This document shows, piece after piece, positions 43,301 to 53,690 of a stretch of DNA of 61,759 nt; positions within the stretch are counted from its first letter, which is position 1; each line of letters opens with the position of its first letter. Both the position numbers and the translations under genes were made by a program. The notes beneath the pieces were generated by a model. It ran no database searches and had not been told where the DNA came from. It saw only the letters and a list, made by a program, of their open reading frames with translations. Source of the stretch: Mycogone perniciosa (Eukaryota > Ascomycota > Sordariomycetes > Hypocreales > Hypocreaceae); NCBI GenBank assembly GCA_025331125.1, contig JAOALB010000226.1:1-61759 (forward strand), in the 5' to 3' direction.

Positions 43301-45254
43301 TGCCGAGGGTTGGCTTCCAGACGATCTCAAATAATTGACTGTTGGATACCTTGCATCGATCCTGGAAGGCATTGGCCAGTGCCAACCGCTTCACGACCAC
43401 ATCTGCGATTAAAGAAAAGACAGATTGCCAGTCCCTATAATGGAAGCTAGGTTCTTTAACAGCCATGGTAGCTGTCTCAAAAAGAAGGAACAAAATATTA
43501 TTGGCAGCCTGGATATCTGACTCCGTCGTATTGCTGATTGGCTCCTGTGACGTTGAAGGCAAGGCAATCAGCAAGTTAACAGTCTCGTGCCTTACGGGAT
43601 AGCCATACAGACCCTTGACTGTCAACGGATCCTTATTGAAGCGCCGCGCCCAAGTGAGTGTCTCGGCGTAGAGGCTCAGGTCGCCAATGGCTACACATAA
43701 AGAAAGCGCAGAGATTGCCCAAGCGCATCGCACAGGCTGGTCGCGTGCTTGGGTGGCTTTCTTCAATCGCCGTGGAAGTTCGTTTAGTCGAAGCTCGTTT
43801 AGCACATCATTCAGATGTGTAGGAAGAGTAACATCGTTATTTTTTGTTTGACGTATTAGGAGAGCCTTAACGATTTGGCAGTCGGAGGCGGAGCTCTCTG
43901 GTTCGAATTCTGAATAAATAGAAGAGGAATCGGCTTTCCCACGGACCACAGAATTCGGAAATGCGACTTGGATCCTCTCAAAGAAGCTAAGGGACTCATG
44001 CGCTGGGAGAAGGAAGAATAACTCGACTGGCCATTTCAAGTCTCGAGACCCTGGCACTATGTCGTCTGTGTTGTTTGCAGTGCCGATGTCAAAGCCATAC
44101 CCAGGGGCATGTTGCAGAAATAGACGGAGGAGTTGGTACCTAAGCCGCGGACCAACATTGCGTACTAGACGGCTCAAGCCATAATTTTGGATTGTATACT
44201 CAGAGAAAAAGCTGATGAACGTGGAAAATATGTCTGTGTAGTATTGTTGGTCCCGAGAGTGACCCCAACCGTAGGCGCAATGGGAGATCAATCGGGTGCT
44301 GATGTGCCCTGTGTCATTTACATGCTGCCGCAGAGCTTGATGTCTTTGAAGGCATTGAACGATCAGATGCCAAAGGCGAGCGTGGCTGTCAGACGGCATT
44401 CGCCGCTTGGAGAAGCGTTCTACCAGTGGTACAACAACATCCAGGAGCGTTGAAGGTGGAACATCTAGCAGAGACTCGCTTTCAGCGAATTTGGCTAGCA
44501 CCTGTAGACCGAATGCCGGGCGGAGTCGAATGAGAGGAGCTGCTCGACTCACAAACGTTGTCGCCGTGATGTTCTCCAGGGCTAGTTCTTCCATGATATG
44601 CTGTTCAAAGAATTCTGTATCTGCAGCGACCATATCATTCCAGCTGTAGGGAAAGGAACCTTTCTTCTCCCACTCGACCATCACCTTTCCGCCACAGGCC
44701 GGGACAATCCTGCAATATGCGTCCTTCAGCGGGCGTGGGTCGGCTCTAATGCTCTTCACTCTTGTGGGATCGCCATCCAGATTCGCCCATAGGAGCCTAA
44801 GAAGTTCCGACAGGCCGCGCTGGCGCTCCTCGCGAGCACTTGGAGCGAAGGCCGTGTGCCCTAGTCGGGTGCAGAGCAGGCGAACATTTCGCACACTGAG
44901 ACTGGCCGTGATCTCCGCGAAGCCAGTAGCAGCACCGCCGGCTTCCCATGCCTTCGAAAATGTCTTCTCTTTACGTAGTTGCCGGTAAAGACGCTGAATG
45001 GCCGCTTGCTGGGCAACGGCAGAATGGGATTGGCGCAAAACTGCGATGATGGCTCTCGGGTCCTTGCATACACAGAGCCACGATGCGAGTGCAGCTGATG
45101 GGAGGTAGTCGGTAGAAACATGCTCGATGAGCTCAGAAGTGATGGCACATACGTCGGCAGGGCGACTGGCGAGAACATCTCCTAGATGTGATGCCTGACC
45201 CTGTCGCGTAGAGTCGCGCAGGAGCTGAATATTGATGGCACGCGGTCCCGCCAT
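40386..45254 (-). CDS. 1622-aa uncharacterised helical-repeat protein
   Basis: A single uninterrupted frame of 1622 codons, so certainly a real gene. The composition is strongly alpha-helical and leucine-rich throughout, like HEAT/ARM-type scaffolds (e.g. ALASWLCVCKDPRAIIAVLR, LVPTLGMLVDM-like helices, DIRCASLQGLVELTTYTTTS). I see no signal peptide, membrane segment, kinase, nucleotide-binding or zinc motif. One acidic insert lies in the middle (LPEPHVQKSV to EPCESRRLS). I do not recognise the family. The length and lack of introns are unusual next to its neighbours. Possible roles are scaffold or transport adaptor, but nothing proves this. Confidence 0.85.
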   Translation of the reverse strand: MAGPRAINIQLLRDSTRQGQASHLGDVLASRPADVCAITSELIEHVSTDYLPSAALASWLCVCKDPRAIIAVLRQSHSAVAQQAAIQRLYRQLRKEKTFSKAWEAGGAATGFAEITASLSVRNVRLLCTRLGHTAFAPSAREERQRGLSELLRLLWANLDGDPTRVKSIRADPRPLKDAYCRIVPACGGKVMVEWEKKGSFPYSWNDMVAADTEFFEQHIMEELALENITATTFVSRAAPLIRLRPAFGLQVLAKFAESESLLDVPPSTLLDVVVPLVERFSKRRMPSDSHARLWHLIVQCLQRHQALRQHVNDTGHISTRLISHCAYGWGHSRDQQYYTDIFSTFISFFSEYTIQNYGLSRLVRNVGPRLRYQLLRLFLQHAPGYGFDIGTANNTDDIVPGSRDLKWPVELFFLLPAHESLSFFERIQVAFPNSVVRGKADSSSIYSEFEPESSASDCQIVKALLIRQTKNNDVTLPTHLNDVLNELRLNELPRRLKKATQARDQPVRCAWAISALSLCVAIGDLSLYAETLTWARRFNKDPLTVKGLYGYPVRHETVNLLIALPSTSQEPISNTTESDIQAANNILFLLFETATMAVKEPSFHYRDWQSVFSLIADVVVKRLALANAFQDRCKVSNSQLFEIVWKPTLGMLVDMERALLRPVNKPLSTFWDRTTLRGLLPDFYNSELRDLREPSMKFFDSLAEARDSLWVKHRTSENASVFTLGKPWPRGLPIQHLFHCRDDIRVRLPYIQSRAEAVVFSPVAEVLKPLPEPHVQKSVGRFVDRWPEALRIYLLQPDEEENRRTDRISKAWKHAKINLSRDRMSTEEAERFWMPIFKHAGVKDDELGFHASVQERTAPVLPVVDDTMQPTEWNPDPGSDSIEEPCESRRLSPTCLDVMLKFGGYHHSETHPFSDLDPTVPENSSRPEFWEIYHRVQGEVTGKAANAYFAAGILTLNSRIGSNTSLLMQPFPKDGYAILPALYLDQDFLERQSNSRSMDILRMIEYIKIFISPPLLAQLASSVLERILNNNNKEEPEPYREFVELINLLSQGDCPSLANPLIQRFVLELPGASSWHRMLLHQGHLCNLSPYEVKDFLDTFSNNMFEKLESQAARDATTTQPMVKITTIKMFAQLLQGAPFISPALTCDFHIGLLSKTRHIDIRCASLQGLVELTTYTTTSTLRLTVLDALRKHAAPMAASLDEFSPPTNWEEAESSATMPFVTNSNLGIPSVLSFLLRIGIGENRWPPDEERALIDFKYSVLQASAENNQRWIALFLKKHGFSIPDGNQLPAVPVYPRAVIDVFSRHAPRVPRQYFELMTDYVRYNLDPPPWLSSIAKAIKEDQKLLFSGTVTHWLTLWGKRAEKALPFGVAWAAEHLNFEMTTLDHPYPDNVTNDMLEQFVFEVVDILLRRADLKCFDILVGVISGGRIPNVSSDKIGDRRPYLRRIINRIDSLRTPEWQSNPQRDPAFLPDTFPLKLQILIPPGATTPEEGIAEFTDGIVKLMEELVASGTPYNSGFQLIKSRLGNLKPIPEIAIALGSLPEKVDSAGTTTLVDHLRVELAAYLLKQSQILHNGQSSYDKDLVRQASDMVEQWGRSSVEYIRNKANKSWWKAKKLSRMC

Positions 45255-45633
45255 AGCGAGGACAGACTTGACGGAATGGATGAATAGTTATGGTGATTGA
45301 CTTCCAGACTACAACAGGTCCTCGAGCAAGGAGTAAATTAATATATACTTATCCTTCAAGCAGCAGTGACAGTGGTAGTACCTCGCCCCATGCTGCGCCT
45401 TGACTTGAACACGAGTCAGATGTGAGTCAGACCGGTGACTCAAACCAAAACAACAACTTTGCTCATCTCCGACGACTGTACTCAACCCGAACCCCGTTCC
45501 CCCAATTTAAACCATGCCCTTCGTGTTGATACCTGAGCCATTATCCCCCTTCAGGCGATTGAAAGTCGAGTGTTTGGGGAAGAAAACATGAAAAAGCGGT
45601 TTATAACTCGGTAACCGCGAACGCCCCATCACC
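45255..45633. other. Intergenic region
   Basis: Promoter of the 1622-aa gene and 3' end of the HNH gene; no extra gene is seen. Confidence 0.5.
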
Positions 45634-47067
45634 TCAATCGTTATCATCATCGTCGTCATCCTCGCCGTCGTTATTGTCATCGTCGGTACCAAGAAGTTGG
45701 AGGGCGCCAGCTAAGCTGCCTTTGCCCTTCGATTCGTCGTTGTCGACGAAGGGATCTTCGTCTTCCAAGACGGAAGACGAAACCAAGACATAATCCGAAA
45801 TAATAACATCTCGATCCCCTGATTGGAGTTGTGAGCTTTGTTTGGAATCAGGGCCTAGTAAATCCACTGCATCTTCCGAGGACATGTTTCCAATCCTGCG
45901 AGCCATGATGTGCAAAGTAGATGACCGGACGTATTCTCCGGGAGTCGCCCATACTTTGCCGAAACCGTGGTCAGTTCGGGTTCGCCACCAGCCAGGAGCC
46001 TCAAGTCTTTGACGACGTAGAAGAGCAGAGACATATGCAAAGTACAAATAGTGCTTCGCAGGTCGGAAGTCATTGCGAAATCTCAAGATCCTTCCATCTA
46101 TATGGTCCAGATGTTTTGCTGCTGTAGGATCGAGAACTATGACCTTCAAATCGTCGCTGTTTTCAACAGGTACAATAGCAAATTGAGCATTATCCATCTC
46201 TCGTTTGTAGACTACACGCATCGGAATGCCGTTCCGAGCACTCATCAAGTGGCCATCCCTATCGTCTGCTGGCCCAAAGAGGTATCTCGCATGGGCCTCT
46301 CCAATGTTGTAAGGCACTATATGAGCGGTACTAATTTTGAGATCATCATGAGGAGTATCTTCATTGTACCACAAACCTGTGATGCAGCAATACATAATCT
46401 TCTTGGATTGACCGCTCTCTGATTGCCCACTCTTTGCTTCCCTGCGTTTTGGGGGTGTGTCGGTGGTCCTTGCGCCATAGGCGTTCAAGACCCTTCTCCT
46501 GAACTGGTCTTGTGTATCCGGACTCTGGGATTTGAACAGCGAGAGCTTGGCGTGCTCCGGTGTTTTATAATGACTGATCAACAAATTAATATACGCCCAA
46601 TCGCTGTTGTTATGGCGCTTCAATGTGATCGTATCGTCGACAAACTCCTCGACAAACTGGTTGTGCTGCTCTCGAAGAACGACCAGATTGCCCTGCCTGT
46701 CTATGACAGCTTGTTCAAGCCGCTCAAGCTCTGCTATTTTTTCATCCTCAGTCACAGCGATCTCTCCGGAATCTGCCTTCTCAATGAGGAATTTGATGTG
46801 TTGGTTTGTGGATTCAACTTCATCTTGAAGGACTTTGATATAGGCCTGGAGCATGACATGGACTTCCTCGGTGACGAAGCCCACCCAAGCCTTCTTGTTG
46901 TCCTTATACTTTTTCGCGAACATTGCGACTCTGATTCGGTCCTCGCTTGTAGCAGAAAGATGCGAGAAGTTTCGCTTTGAGGCGCTGGCAGTCTCTGTGA
47001 ACGGTTTTAACTCTCTCTCGTACCGACTACTCGGTATTCTGTTGCGAATCTTGGGCATGAAATGCAT
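45634..47067 (-). CDS. Fungal HNH_2-type nuclease-domain protein
   Basis: A 477-aa intronless frame. Residues about 75-165 are a coiled coil (MLQAYIKVLQDEVESTNQHI, EDEKIAELERLEQAVIDRQG). The HNH_2-like core follows at about 225-330: YCCITGLWY, then the signature STAHIVPYNIG with the catalytic-type His, then ARNGIPMR, MDNAQFAIVPVEN. This is the pattern of the large fungal HNH family, whose members are of unproven activity. The C terminus is very acidic (a D/N run). It lies beside a 19-bp tandem array and an AT-rich RIP-like tract, a common setting for this expanded, variable family. DNA cleavage is inferred from the motif only. Confidence 0.8.
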   Translation of the reverse strand: MHFMPKIRNRIPSSRYERELKPFTETASASKRNFSHLSATSEDRIRVAMFAKKYKDNKKAWVGFVTEEVHVMLQAYIKVLQDEVESTNQHIKFLIEKADSGEIAVTEDEKIAELERLEQAVIDRQGNLVVLREQHNQFVEEFVDDTITLKRHNNSDWAYINLLISHYKTPEHAKLSLFKSQSPDTQDQFRRRVLNAYGARTTDTPPKRREAKSGQSESGQSKKIMYCCITGLWYNEDTPHDDLKISTAHIVPYNIGEAHARYLFGPADDRDGHLMSARNGIPMRVVYKREMDNAQFAIVPVENSDDLKVIVLDPTAAKHLDHIDGRILRFRNDFRPAKHYLYFAYVSALLRRQRLEAPGWWRTRTDHGFGKVWATPGEYVRSSTLHIMARRIGNMSSEDAVDLLGPDSKQSSQLQSGDRDVIISDYVLVSSSVLEDEDPFVDNDESKGKGSLAGALQLLGTDDDNNDGEDDDDDDND

Positions 47068-47271
47068 GACTTCGTATAATTTGGGGTAGTATCTGTAGTC
47101 GGTTTGTGAGGAGAGACGCTGTCAAGACAGGACTGGTGGTAATAGGGCCGGTGGTCGAAGAAGATATTGTAGTTACTGGTGGCGTCCGCGGTAAGCGGGC
47201 GACAAAAAAAGAGGGACTGCAAACACATAAGTACTGCAGCTCGTAACTCTGATTGCCCTATATCAGCCTCA

Positions 47272-47385
47272 TTGCGACAGAGTACTCTCGTTACAATAGA
47301 TTACGTCCGTTACAATAGATTGCTTCCATTACAATACATTACTCTCGTAACAATAGATGACTCTTATTGCAACAGAGAGAGGTCC
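47272..47385. repeat. 19-bp minisatellite, six units
   Basis: Six head-to-tail 19-bp units without indels, starting at 47272, 47291, 47310, 47329, 47348 and 47367. The best units read TTACAATAGATTACGTCCG. The array ends about 205 bp upstream of the HNH start codon, so it may lie in its promoter. Confidence 0.85.
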
Positions 47386-47394
47386 CATCTAGCT

Positions 47395-48060
47395 GGTATT
47401 TATATTGTAATACAATAAAATAAAAAAGCTTTTATTTCTCTGTCAGCTATCTTTCTGATATGATATATATGTTTTGCCGTCCTTTATTTTTTGTTGCCTG
47501 CTTAGTTACAGGAAGGAAACTGAGTTGCACTATTATGGATATACTTTAACCTCCATACAGAGTACTCTATACCTATAATACAGAGTACACTTAGTAAATC
47601 CGCTAAATCTAGAAACCCCACTAGCCTACAAATGCCCTAGTTCCTATATTGTATAAAGTACTCTATATATTAATGGGATCTACTATATATATAAACGAAA
47701 ACATAAACTTTACCTTTTTAGTAGTATTATTATATAAGCTAATAATTAAAAAAAAGGTACTTTATAAATTCTTTTAAATAGTTTAAGGCTTTATTAAGTA
47801 TAAAGTAATATACTTTAAAATGCCTTATAAAGGTTATACTATATATTGCAGCTACCACTTAGCCTACAGGTAAGTTTAATATAAGGCGGTAGGTGTATCT
47901 GGTTTATGCTAGTATATAGAAAGCTAGCAGATTAAAGGAAAAGTGGTACTTGCATTAGCTACTGCGTATTCTTTTTAGATTCAGCGAATTTACTGAGTGT
48001 ATGAAGTATTATATGTCAAAGCAGCAAGCGATGACTCTCGATCCTCGGGAATAGCTTGTT
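47395..48060. repeat. AT-rich, RIP-like tract
   Basis: Strongly AT-rich with abundant TA steps, e.g. around 47650-47860, and no coding capacity in any frame. This is typical of transposon remnants mutated by repeat-induced point mutation, but no element type can be named. Confidence 0.6.
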
Positions 48061-48374
48061 AGGTAGGTGCCAGTCTGCTGACATTATTGAGCTTTGGCAT
48101 ATGCCAAAACGGCACCGAGCTGTGTATAATTATACGAAGTACGAAGTACTCACTCATGGAGTCGACTTTATATACCCGAAACTGTCGATCTTGGAGAACT
48201 CGATATTGCCACGTCTGGTCATTTGTCTGAGTGTGAGAAGCATCAAAGTCACTAACGACCAAGTCTCTACCTGACGAGGGCCGAGACATCCAAAACACTC
48301 TGCTTATCTTGGATGACGACACGAAATAAAACTCGAATCTCAAATAAAAATATAAGAACAAAAAAGAAATGGGC

Positions 48375-50090
48375 TCATGATGTCGCCGTAGCCGCAGCAG
48401 GCTGCTCTACCGCCTGGTCCGTAATGTCCTGCACCTCTATCAATGAAACACCTGACTCCGCCACGACATCAACCTCCTGCGACGCGAATCTCCATGCTGG
48501 GATCTTTTTCTCAAACAGAACATCCAACTCGCCATATGTCCGGCCTTTCGTCTCAGGCATGCGGAAGATGGACCATATAGTCACCAACATGCTGATACCA
48601 AACCACACAAGGGCCGTCTTACCCTGAAGATTCGCCTCAGTAGGGTTGATCAGGTACGGCTCAACGATGTTACCGACAATAGTGACAGCGTTGAAGACCA
48701 CTCCGGCGAAAGAAAGCGTCTGCGAGCGTAGTCTGGTGGCCGAGACTTCAGAGGCAATTGCCCAAGTCTGGGGCCCGACGGTAGAGGAGTAGATGGCCAC
48801 CCAGACAAGCGCAAGGGCTGATTGACTCCATTTGGCGGCTTGTTTATCAGCAGCATAGGACAAAATGCCAATGAGGAAGAGAACTAAGCTCAATAGACTC
48901 ACACCCCGAAGTACCAGCGTCCGTCGACCAAAATGCGTCATCAAGATGCATGAGACACAATTTGCCACGAAGGCAATGCCCACGCTGCCAAAGTTCATCT
49001 TGTAAGCATCCGAGGCCGACAGACCGGCCTGAACGAAGAAGTAGGTAGCGTTGTAGGCCAGAAGTAGGCCAGTTGTGCACTGTGATATAAAGGCTAAGCA
49101 CGCGATCTCAGTACGCCTCAAATTAGTACCCTTGAAGATATCCCGCAGCCCTACACCCTCTTGAAGTTTTTGCTCGAGTTTGTTGGTATTGTACATCATG
49201 AGAACCTTTTGGTTGATCTTTTCCGGCGTGATTCCGCTGGAAAGGCGTCGCAGGGAGTGTTTTGCGTCCTCGAGTCGACCATGGCGGACGAGCCACCAGG
49301 GAGAGTCTGGGGCAAGCAATGCCAGCACAAAGAGAGGTACTGGCCAAACCCATTCAACAGCGAAGGGGATCTTGTAGGCCCACTTGCTCTCGTTGTTAAC
49401 GAGGCCTTGCAGGATGCCAGCGGCGATAAACTGTCCAATGACCCAGCAGATATTGATAAAAGAAGCCATATAACCTCTCAGCACCAGGGGACATATCTCC
49501 GACGAATATACAGCCCCCATGACAGAAAAGATGCCCCAAGCGATGCCGAGGAGAATTTGGCCAGCCAAGAGAACATGCACGTTTGGGGCGAAGAATGGTA
49601 TAAAGACCAATCCCGACATGGTGGCCAGGGTGACCATGGTAACTATTCGATGTCCGAACCGCTCGGTGACGACGCTGTTGATGAAGAGCCCGACAAGACC
49701 CCCACAGGAACTTGCAGTAGTTAATCCGACTTGCCAAGGTCCAGAGATGACATATTTGTCGAGATTTTGATGATAGGTTCCATACTTTTCCGCAAAGGAG
49801 GGGTATGCCATGAGACTGCCCATCAAGATGGAGTCGTAGCCGACCATGACTGGTGTCATCATGTTGGGATTAGCACATGAGAAGAGAAATCGATATGTCC
49901 AACCACGACGACATCAAATGAAGAAATCCAATTTCTCACCTATGGTAAAAGACATGGCGATTGCCCAGAAAATGGAGGTGGGATAGCGTCGAAACGCCTC
50001 CCGGATCGTAGTAGAATGCTCATCGTCGTTCGCACTGACAACCGCCGAATTGATATCAGCAGGCGGATCGGATAGTATCGGCTTCTCCAT
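48375..50090 (-). CDS. MFS sugar transporter, alpha-glucoside permease type
   Basis: Two exons (49940-50090, 48375-49849) separated by a 90-nt intron give 541 aa. About 50 cytosolic residues precede twelve predicted membrane helices. Sugar-porter signatures are clear: VMVGYDSILMG in helix 1, ERFGHR in the 2-3 loop, APDSPWWLVRHGRLEDA at the end of the first half, HFGRR in loop 8-9 and the closing MPETKGRTYGELDVLFEKKI. This tail and the DSPWWLVR block are typical of fungal maltose/alpha-glucoside:H+ symporters. No regulator or glycosidase gene lies beside it in the window. Confidence 0.88.
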
Positions 50091-50682
50091 AATGTCTAAG
50101 AGTTGATCTTCAGAAGAGGGAGTTGATGAAGTGCTTTCTCTTTGCCCGGAATCGGCCGTCGATATCAGCGCCTGCTCCCCTTGCCTCTAGATATCGGTCG
50201 GGTGGAAAGTCGGGCCAGCGAGGTATCAAAAGGGATGATTCATCGGGTACGTGATTTGGTCTTAGAAGACCAGAACAAGATTCATTTTATAGTTCTCATT
50301 TCTCGGAGGCGCTCCATACTCCACATGAATGTCTCAATTTAAGAGCTGCCGAACCGCGAAGGGGTGACAAGGCACGGCACGCACGAATAGATCCCACTCA
50401 TCATTGTAACCTCTATCCATCCGCGTGAATGAATGAAGTGATCCTATTGGCCATGACTGTGCAAAGATCATCCAAACCCAACATGCTGCTACGATCGGAC
50501 GGACTGTTTCTGCCCTTGCATGCGAAAAAGTGGCTGGTGGTAGGCAAGATAGCAAACATCCCTACCCAAGACAACAACCGTATTTGTTGAGCTGCATTAT
50601 TTGAGTAGCAATATTGCACGCAGGCTCTTCACAAGATAAGATTGGAAAGGTCACATAGTGGGTACGGAGTAGTATTCGTCCT
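50091..50682. other. Intergenic region
   Basis: Promoter side of the transporter and 3' side of the cyclase gene. TACGGAGTA at 50663. No gene is seen. Confidence 0.5.
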
Positions 50683-51970
50683 CTATAATGAAAACCGAAC
50701 ACCCTTGACGATGTCGCCTTTGTTGTAAAACTCCGTGCTGGGTAGCATTTCACTCACAACCCATCGTGCTGTCTGTGTGTGCGTCGTGCCATACCCAAAG
50801 GGGATGTGTGTCTTCTCTCTCCTCATCCTGCCTTCTCCAAGATCGAGATGTCCCATGCCATCGATTATGGGTCCATCTGAGGGCGAATCGCCCGGGGGGT
50901 CGTGTCTCGGAAGGGAGGATAGACCGTCACACAGAGCCTGGAAACATACCACCTGGTCCTGGAGGTGTTTATCCACATGCCCTCTGAGGGAAACTTCCTC
51001 GCGAAGCTCCCTGCACAGCTTTTGGGAAAATCTTTCAATGAACTGGTCGTACGATTTGGTGTGCTTTGGTGCAGAATAGAGAAAATCACTTGCCCAGCGG
51101 ATCCCGGCTGATGAGTGAGCCACGAACAGTCCATACCAGCGGCTGTCATGGCATGAGTCCTCGATAATCTTAAAGTTGATATCAGCATCGGGCCAGAGCT
51201 GTCCAATGTCCTTGACGACGGCCTCTTGGATCTTCTTATGCGAATGCGTCGGCGTGACGATACTGACATCTATGCTCTTGACCTCGTAAGACTCGAGCTT
51301 GTACGGTGACGGTGGCGAATACTGGAGTTTTTCACCCTTGACGATTGGGTAGATCTTAAGCCAGACTGTCCCTCTTGAGAGCGGTCCCAAGCTCCAGCCG
51401 CGACGCTTCAGCTCCCGCTCGATGCGAATTCCAAACCGCTCCTCCAGAGTCGGCACCAATACTTGATCAAAGTACTCGTAGCTCAGCGACATGCCCACAT
51501 TGGTGCCACCCGAAAGCTCCACCACGATAGGCTCGCCACTATCGTTGCCAGCGTAGAGTAGGAACGGTAGTATGGCCTGTATAATCAACATTGTACTGGC
51601 GGCGCTAGAATCAGCCCGGATAGAGATGTTGCGCTGGAAAAGCTCTGTGGGCGGACGCCGGGGGATGAAGGTCAGTGTCTTGGAACCGACATGGAGGCCC
51701 TCAACGTCTGCCTCCGTGGCCTCGGCGAGCCACTGGATTGCTGCTACATGCTGGTTCTTGAGCCCTAGATGATAAAGCAAAGTCAGTAATCAGATATCCC
51801 GTGTATCTATCGGTGGGTGCTAGCGAACCTCCTCCCTTGCCGCCCTGGCGATTGCCTCTGACGTTGGTGATCTTGACGGGCTGCGAAGTGAGAGCTGCGA
51901 GTCCAACAGCGACACGGACGAGTTGGCCTCCTCCCTCTCCAGTGCGGCCGTCCAGCTCAATAGGTTTCAT
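50683..51970 (-). CDS. RTCA: RNA 3'-terminal phosphate cyclase (RtcA type)
   Basis: Two exons (51829-51970, 50683-51764) give 407 aa. The start is the ATG at 51970 (MKPIELDGRTGEGGGQLVR); the codon two upstream is TTG. The intron is 64 nt. Motifs are LDGRTGEGGGQLVRVAVGLA near the N terminus, GGGLKNQHVAA, VELSGGTNVGMSLSYEYFDQ, and VDKHLQDQ, which holds the His expected to be adenylylated in this family. These favour a true cyclase over the non-catalytic Rcl1 ribosome-biogenesis paralogue. The enzyme makes 2',3'-cyclic phosphates at RNA ends using ATP. An insert around SSLPRHDPPGDSPSDGP is longer than usual and may be a fungal loop. Confidence 0.88.
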
Positions 51971-53000
51971 TTCCAAAGTGAGAGATATGCGAATCTGCTC
52001 TGGATTTTGTAATATCTGATATATATCCGATAGTTGTGAGTGTTGCTTAATTGGGCCGATCAGCTACGCGTGCGTGTCGCTCTTGATGGCCTGTCAGGAA
52101 AACTCCACTCAAAACACTGCCGTGCGGCAAACAGAATGTAGTACTAGTAACCTTTCTAAGCTTTCCTTTTAAAATAAATAAAATCTTTCGCTCTTGGGGA
52201 CTTCATTATTATGCGCTCATTTTAATTATTCTTTTAATATCAGATTAATACCAATAGTAATAAGAGCTTTCATGAGTCACTCGGCGTCCTTATGTCCTAT
52301 GGAGGCAAGGTGCGGTGGCTATAAAAGCGGGCTTCTGTACACATGAACTTGGGAGAATGAAGCATTCCTACAACACACATTTCGGTCCGAACTGACAGGA
52401 GCTGTGCTGAGATTGTCAAGGCAGACAGACTGCTGTGATTGAGTTGGAAGCGAATTCATTCTTTGGTGTACTATCTGAGGAATTACTCTGCTGAACGCAT
52501 ATTCGTCGACATGATGCAATTCTTGGTGTAACCATGCTTGTCAGTCTCGACGCCGCTGAATGTCGCTTGCATTCAATATTCATTACAGATATTCTAGCGT
52601 CGCGAGATCTGCATTATGAATATCTCATTACCTGAAACCTTTGCCCGTTGAATATCTGCGCACAATTTCCGTTGTACAATCGTATCACAACGATTTGATT
52701 CGGAGTATCTCCTACGGCACTCTCCATGGAAATTGGTTCGAAGTACGCCATACAAGCCTGCGAGCTTCAGATCCCATGCTTGGTCCTCTACTCGAACGTT
52801 CCCGAGGACAGAGAAGAGGGCGCTAACACGTTCTCGCTTCCCAAGCTTTGAGACGTTTGAGTATAGAATTGGAACATTTCAAACAATAAGAGAAGTGAGT
52901 ATCTGGAATGTGGCAGTTTGAAGGTGGTCTCGTATTGGTTTCTTGCAGCCACTACGGCGGTGTCCTGCCATAATAGTTCTTCGACTTCAATCAAGAAGGA
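51971..53000. other. Intergenic region
   Basis: One kb between the cyclase start and the NLR stop, AT-rich at about 52150-52265. The short frames here have no recognisable features. Confidence 0.45.
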
Positions 53001-53690
53001 TTACGCTTCATTTTCAGACTTCTTCGCACTCTTCTCGAGGAACAGCTCGACGACCGCCTCATGATCATTACGCTTTGCCAGCGAGAGCGGTGTCCAGCCA
53101 ATATTATCTTTAGACTCTGGGTTCGCGCCATTTTCAAGGAGTAGCTTAACGACCGCCTTATAGCCTCTTTCTGCTGCAACCAATAGCGGTGTCTGGCCCT
53201 CTCTATCAGAGGACTCTAGGTTCGCGCCCTTCTCAAGGAGTAGCTTAACGACTGCCTCGTAGCGTCTCTCTATTGCAACTAATAGCGGTGTCTGGCCCCA
53301 TGTATTAAAGGAATCTGGATTCGCGCCCTTCTCAAGGAGGAGCTTAACGACCGCCTCGTGGCCCCACTCTGCTGCAACCGATAGCAGTGTTTGGCTAAGA
53401 TTGTTGGAATCTGGATTTGCGCCCTTCTCAAGGAGCAGCTCAACGATCGCCTTATGGCCATTGCGTGCTGCCAACTTGAGCGGTGTGCTGTCATAGAAGT
53501 CTTTAAGCTCCAGGTTGGCACCGTTCTCAAGCAGTAGCTTACTGGCCGCCTCGTGCCCGCTCGCAACCGCATACCATAGTGACGTCCAACCGTGACTGTC
53601 CTTGGAATCCAGACTCTGCTCACTTAATAGAGCCTTTACTGCGTCTGTGACTCCGATGTACGCTGCTAAATGCAGTCCCGTCATTTCTCT
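53001..53690 (-). repeat. Seven ankyrin-repeat units with high internal similarity
   Basis: Units of about 99 bp. Several share long identical stretches at DNA level, e.g. CTCAAGGAGTAGCTTAACGA at about 53136, 53231 and a one-base variant at 53331, and the protein block AVVKLLLEKGAN. This suggests recent duplication or gene conversion among units. Confidence 0.75.

Noticed and set aside
47272..47385. CRISPR-like array
   Set aside because: The units are contiguous 19-bp tandem repeats without unique spacers.
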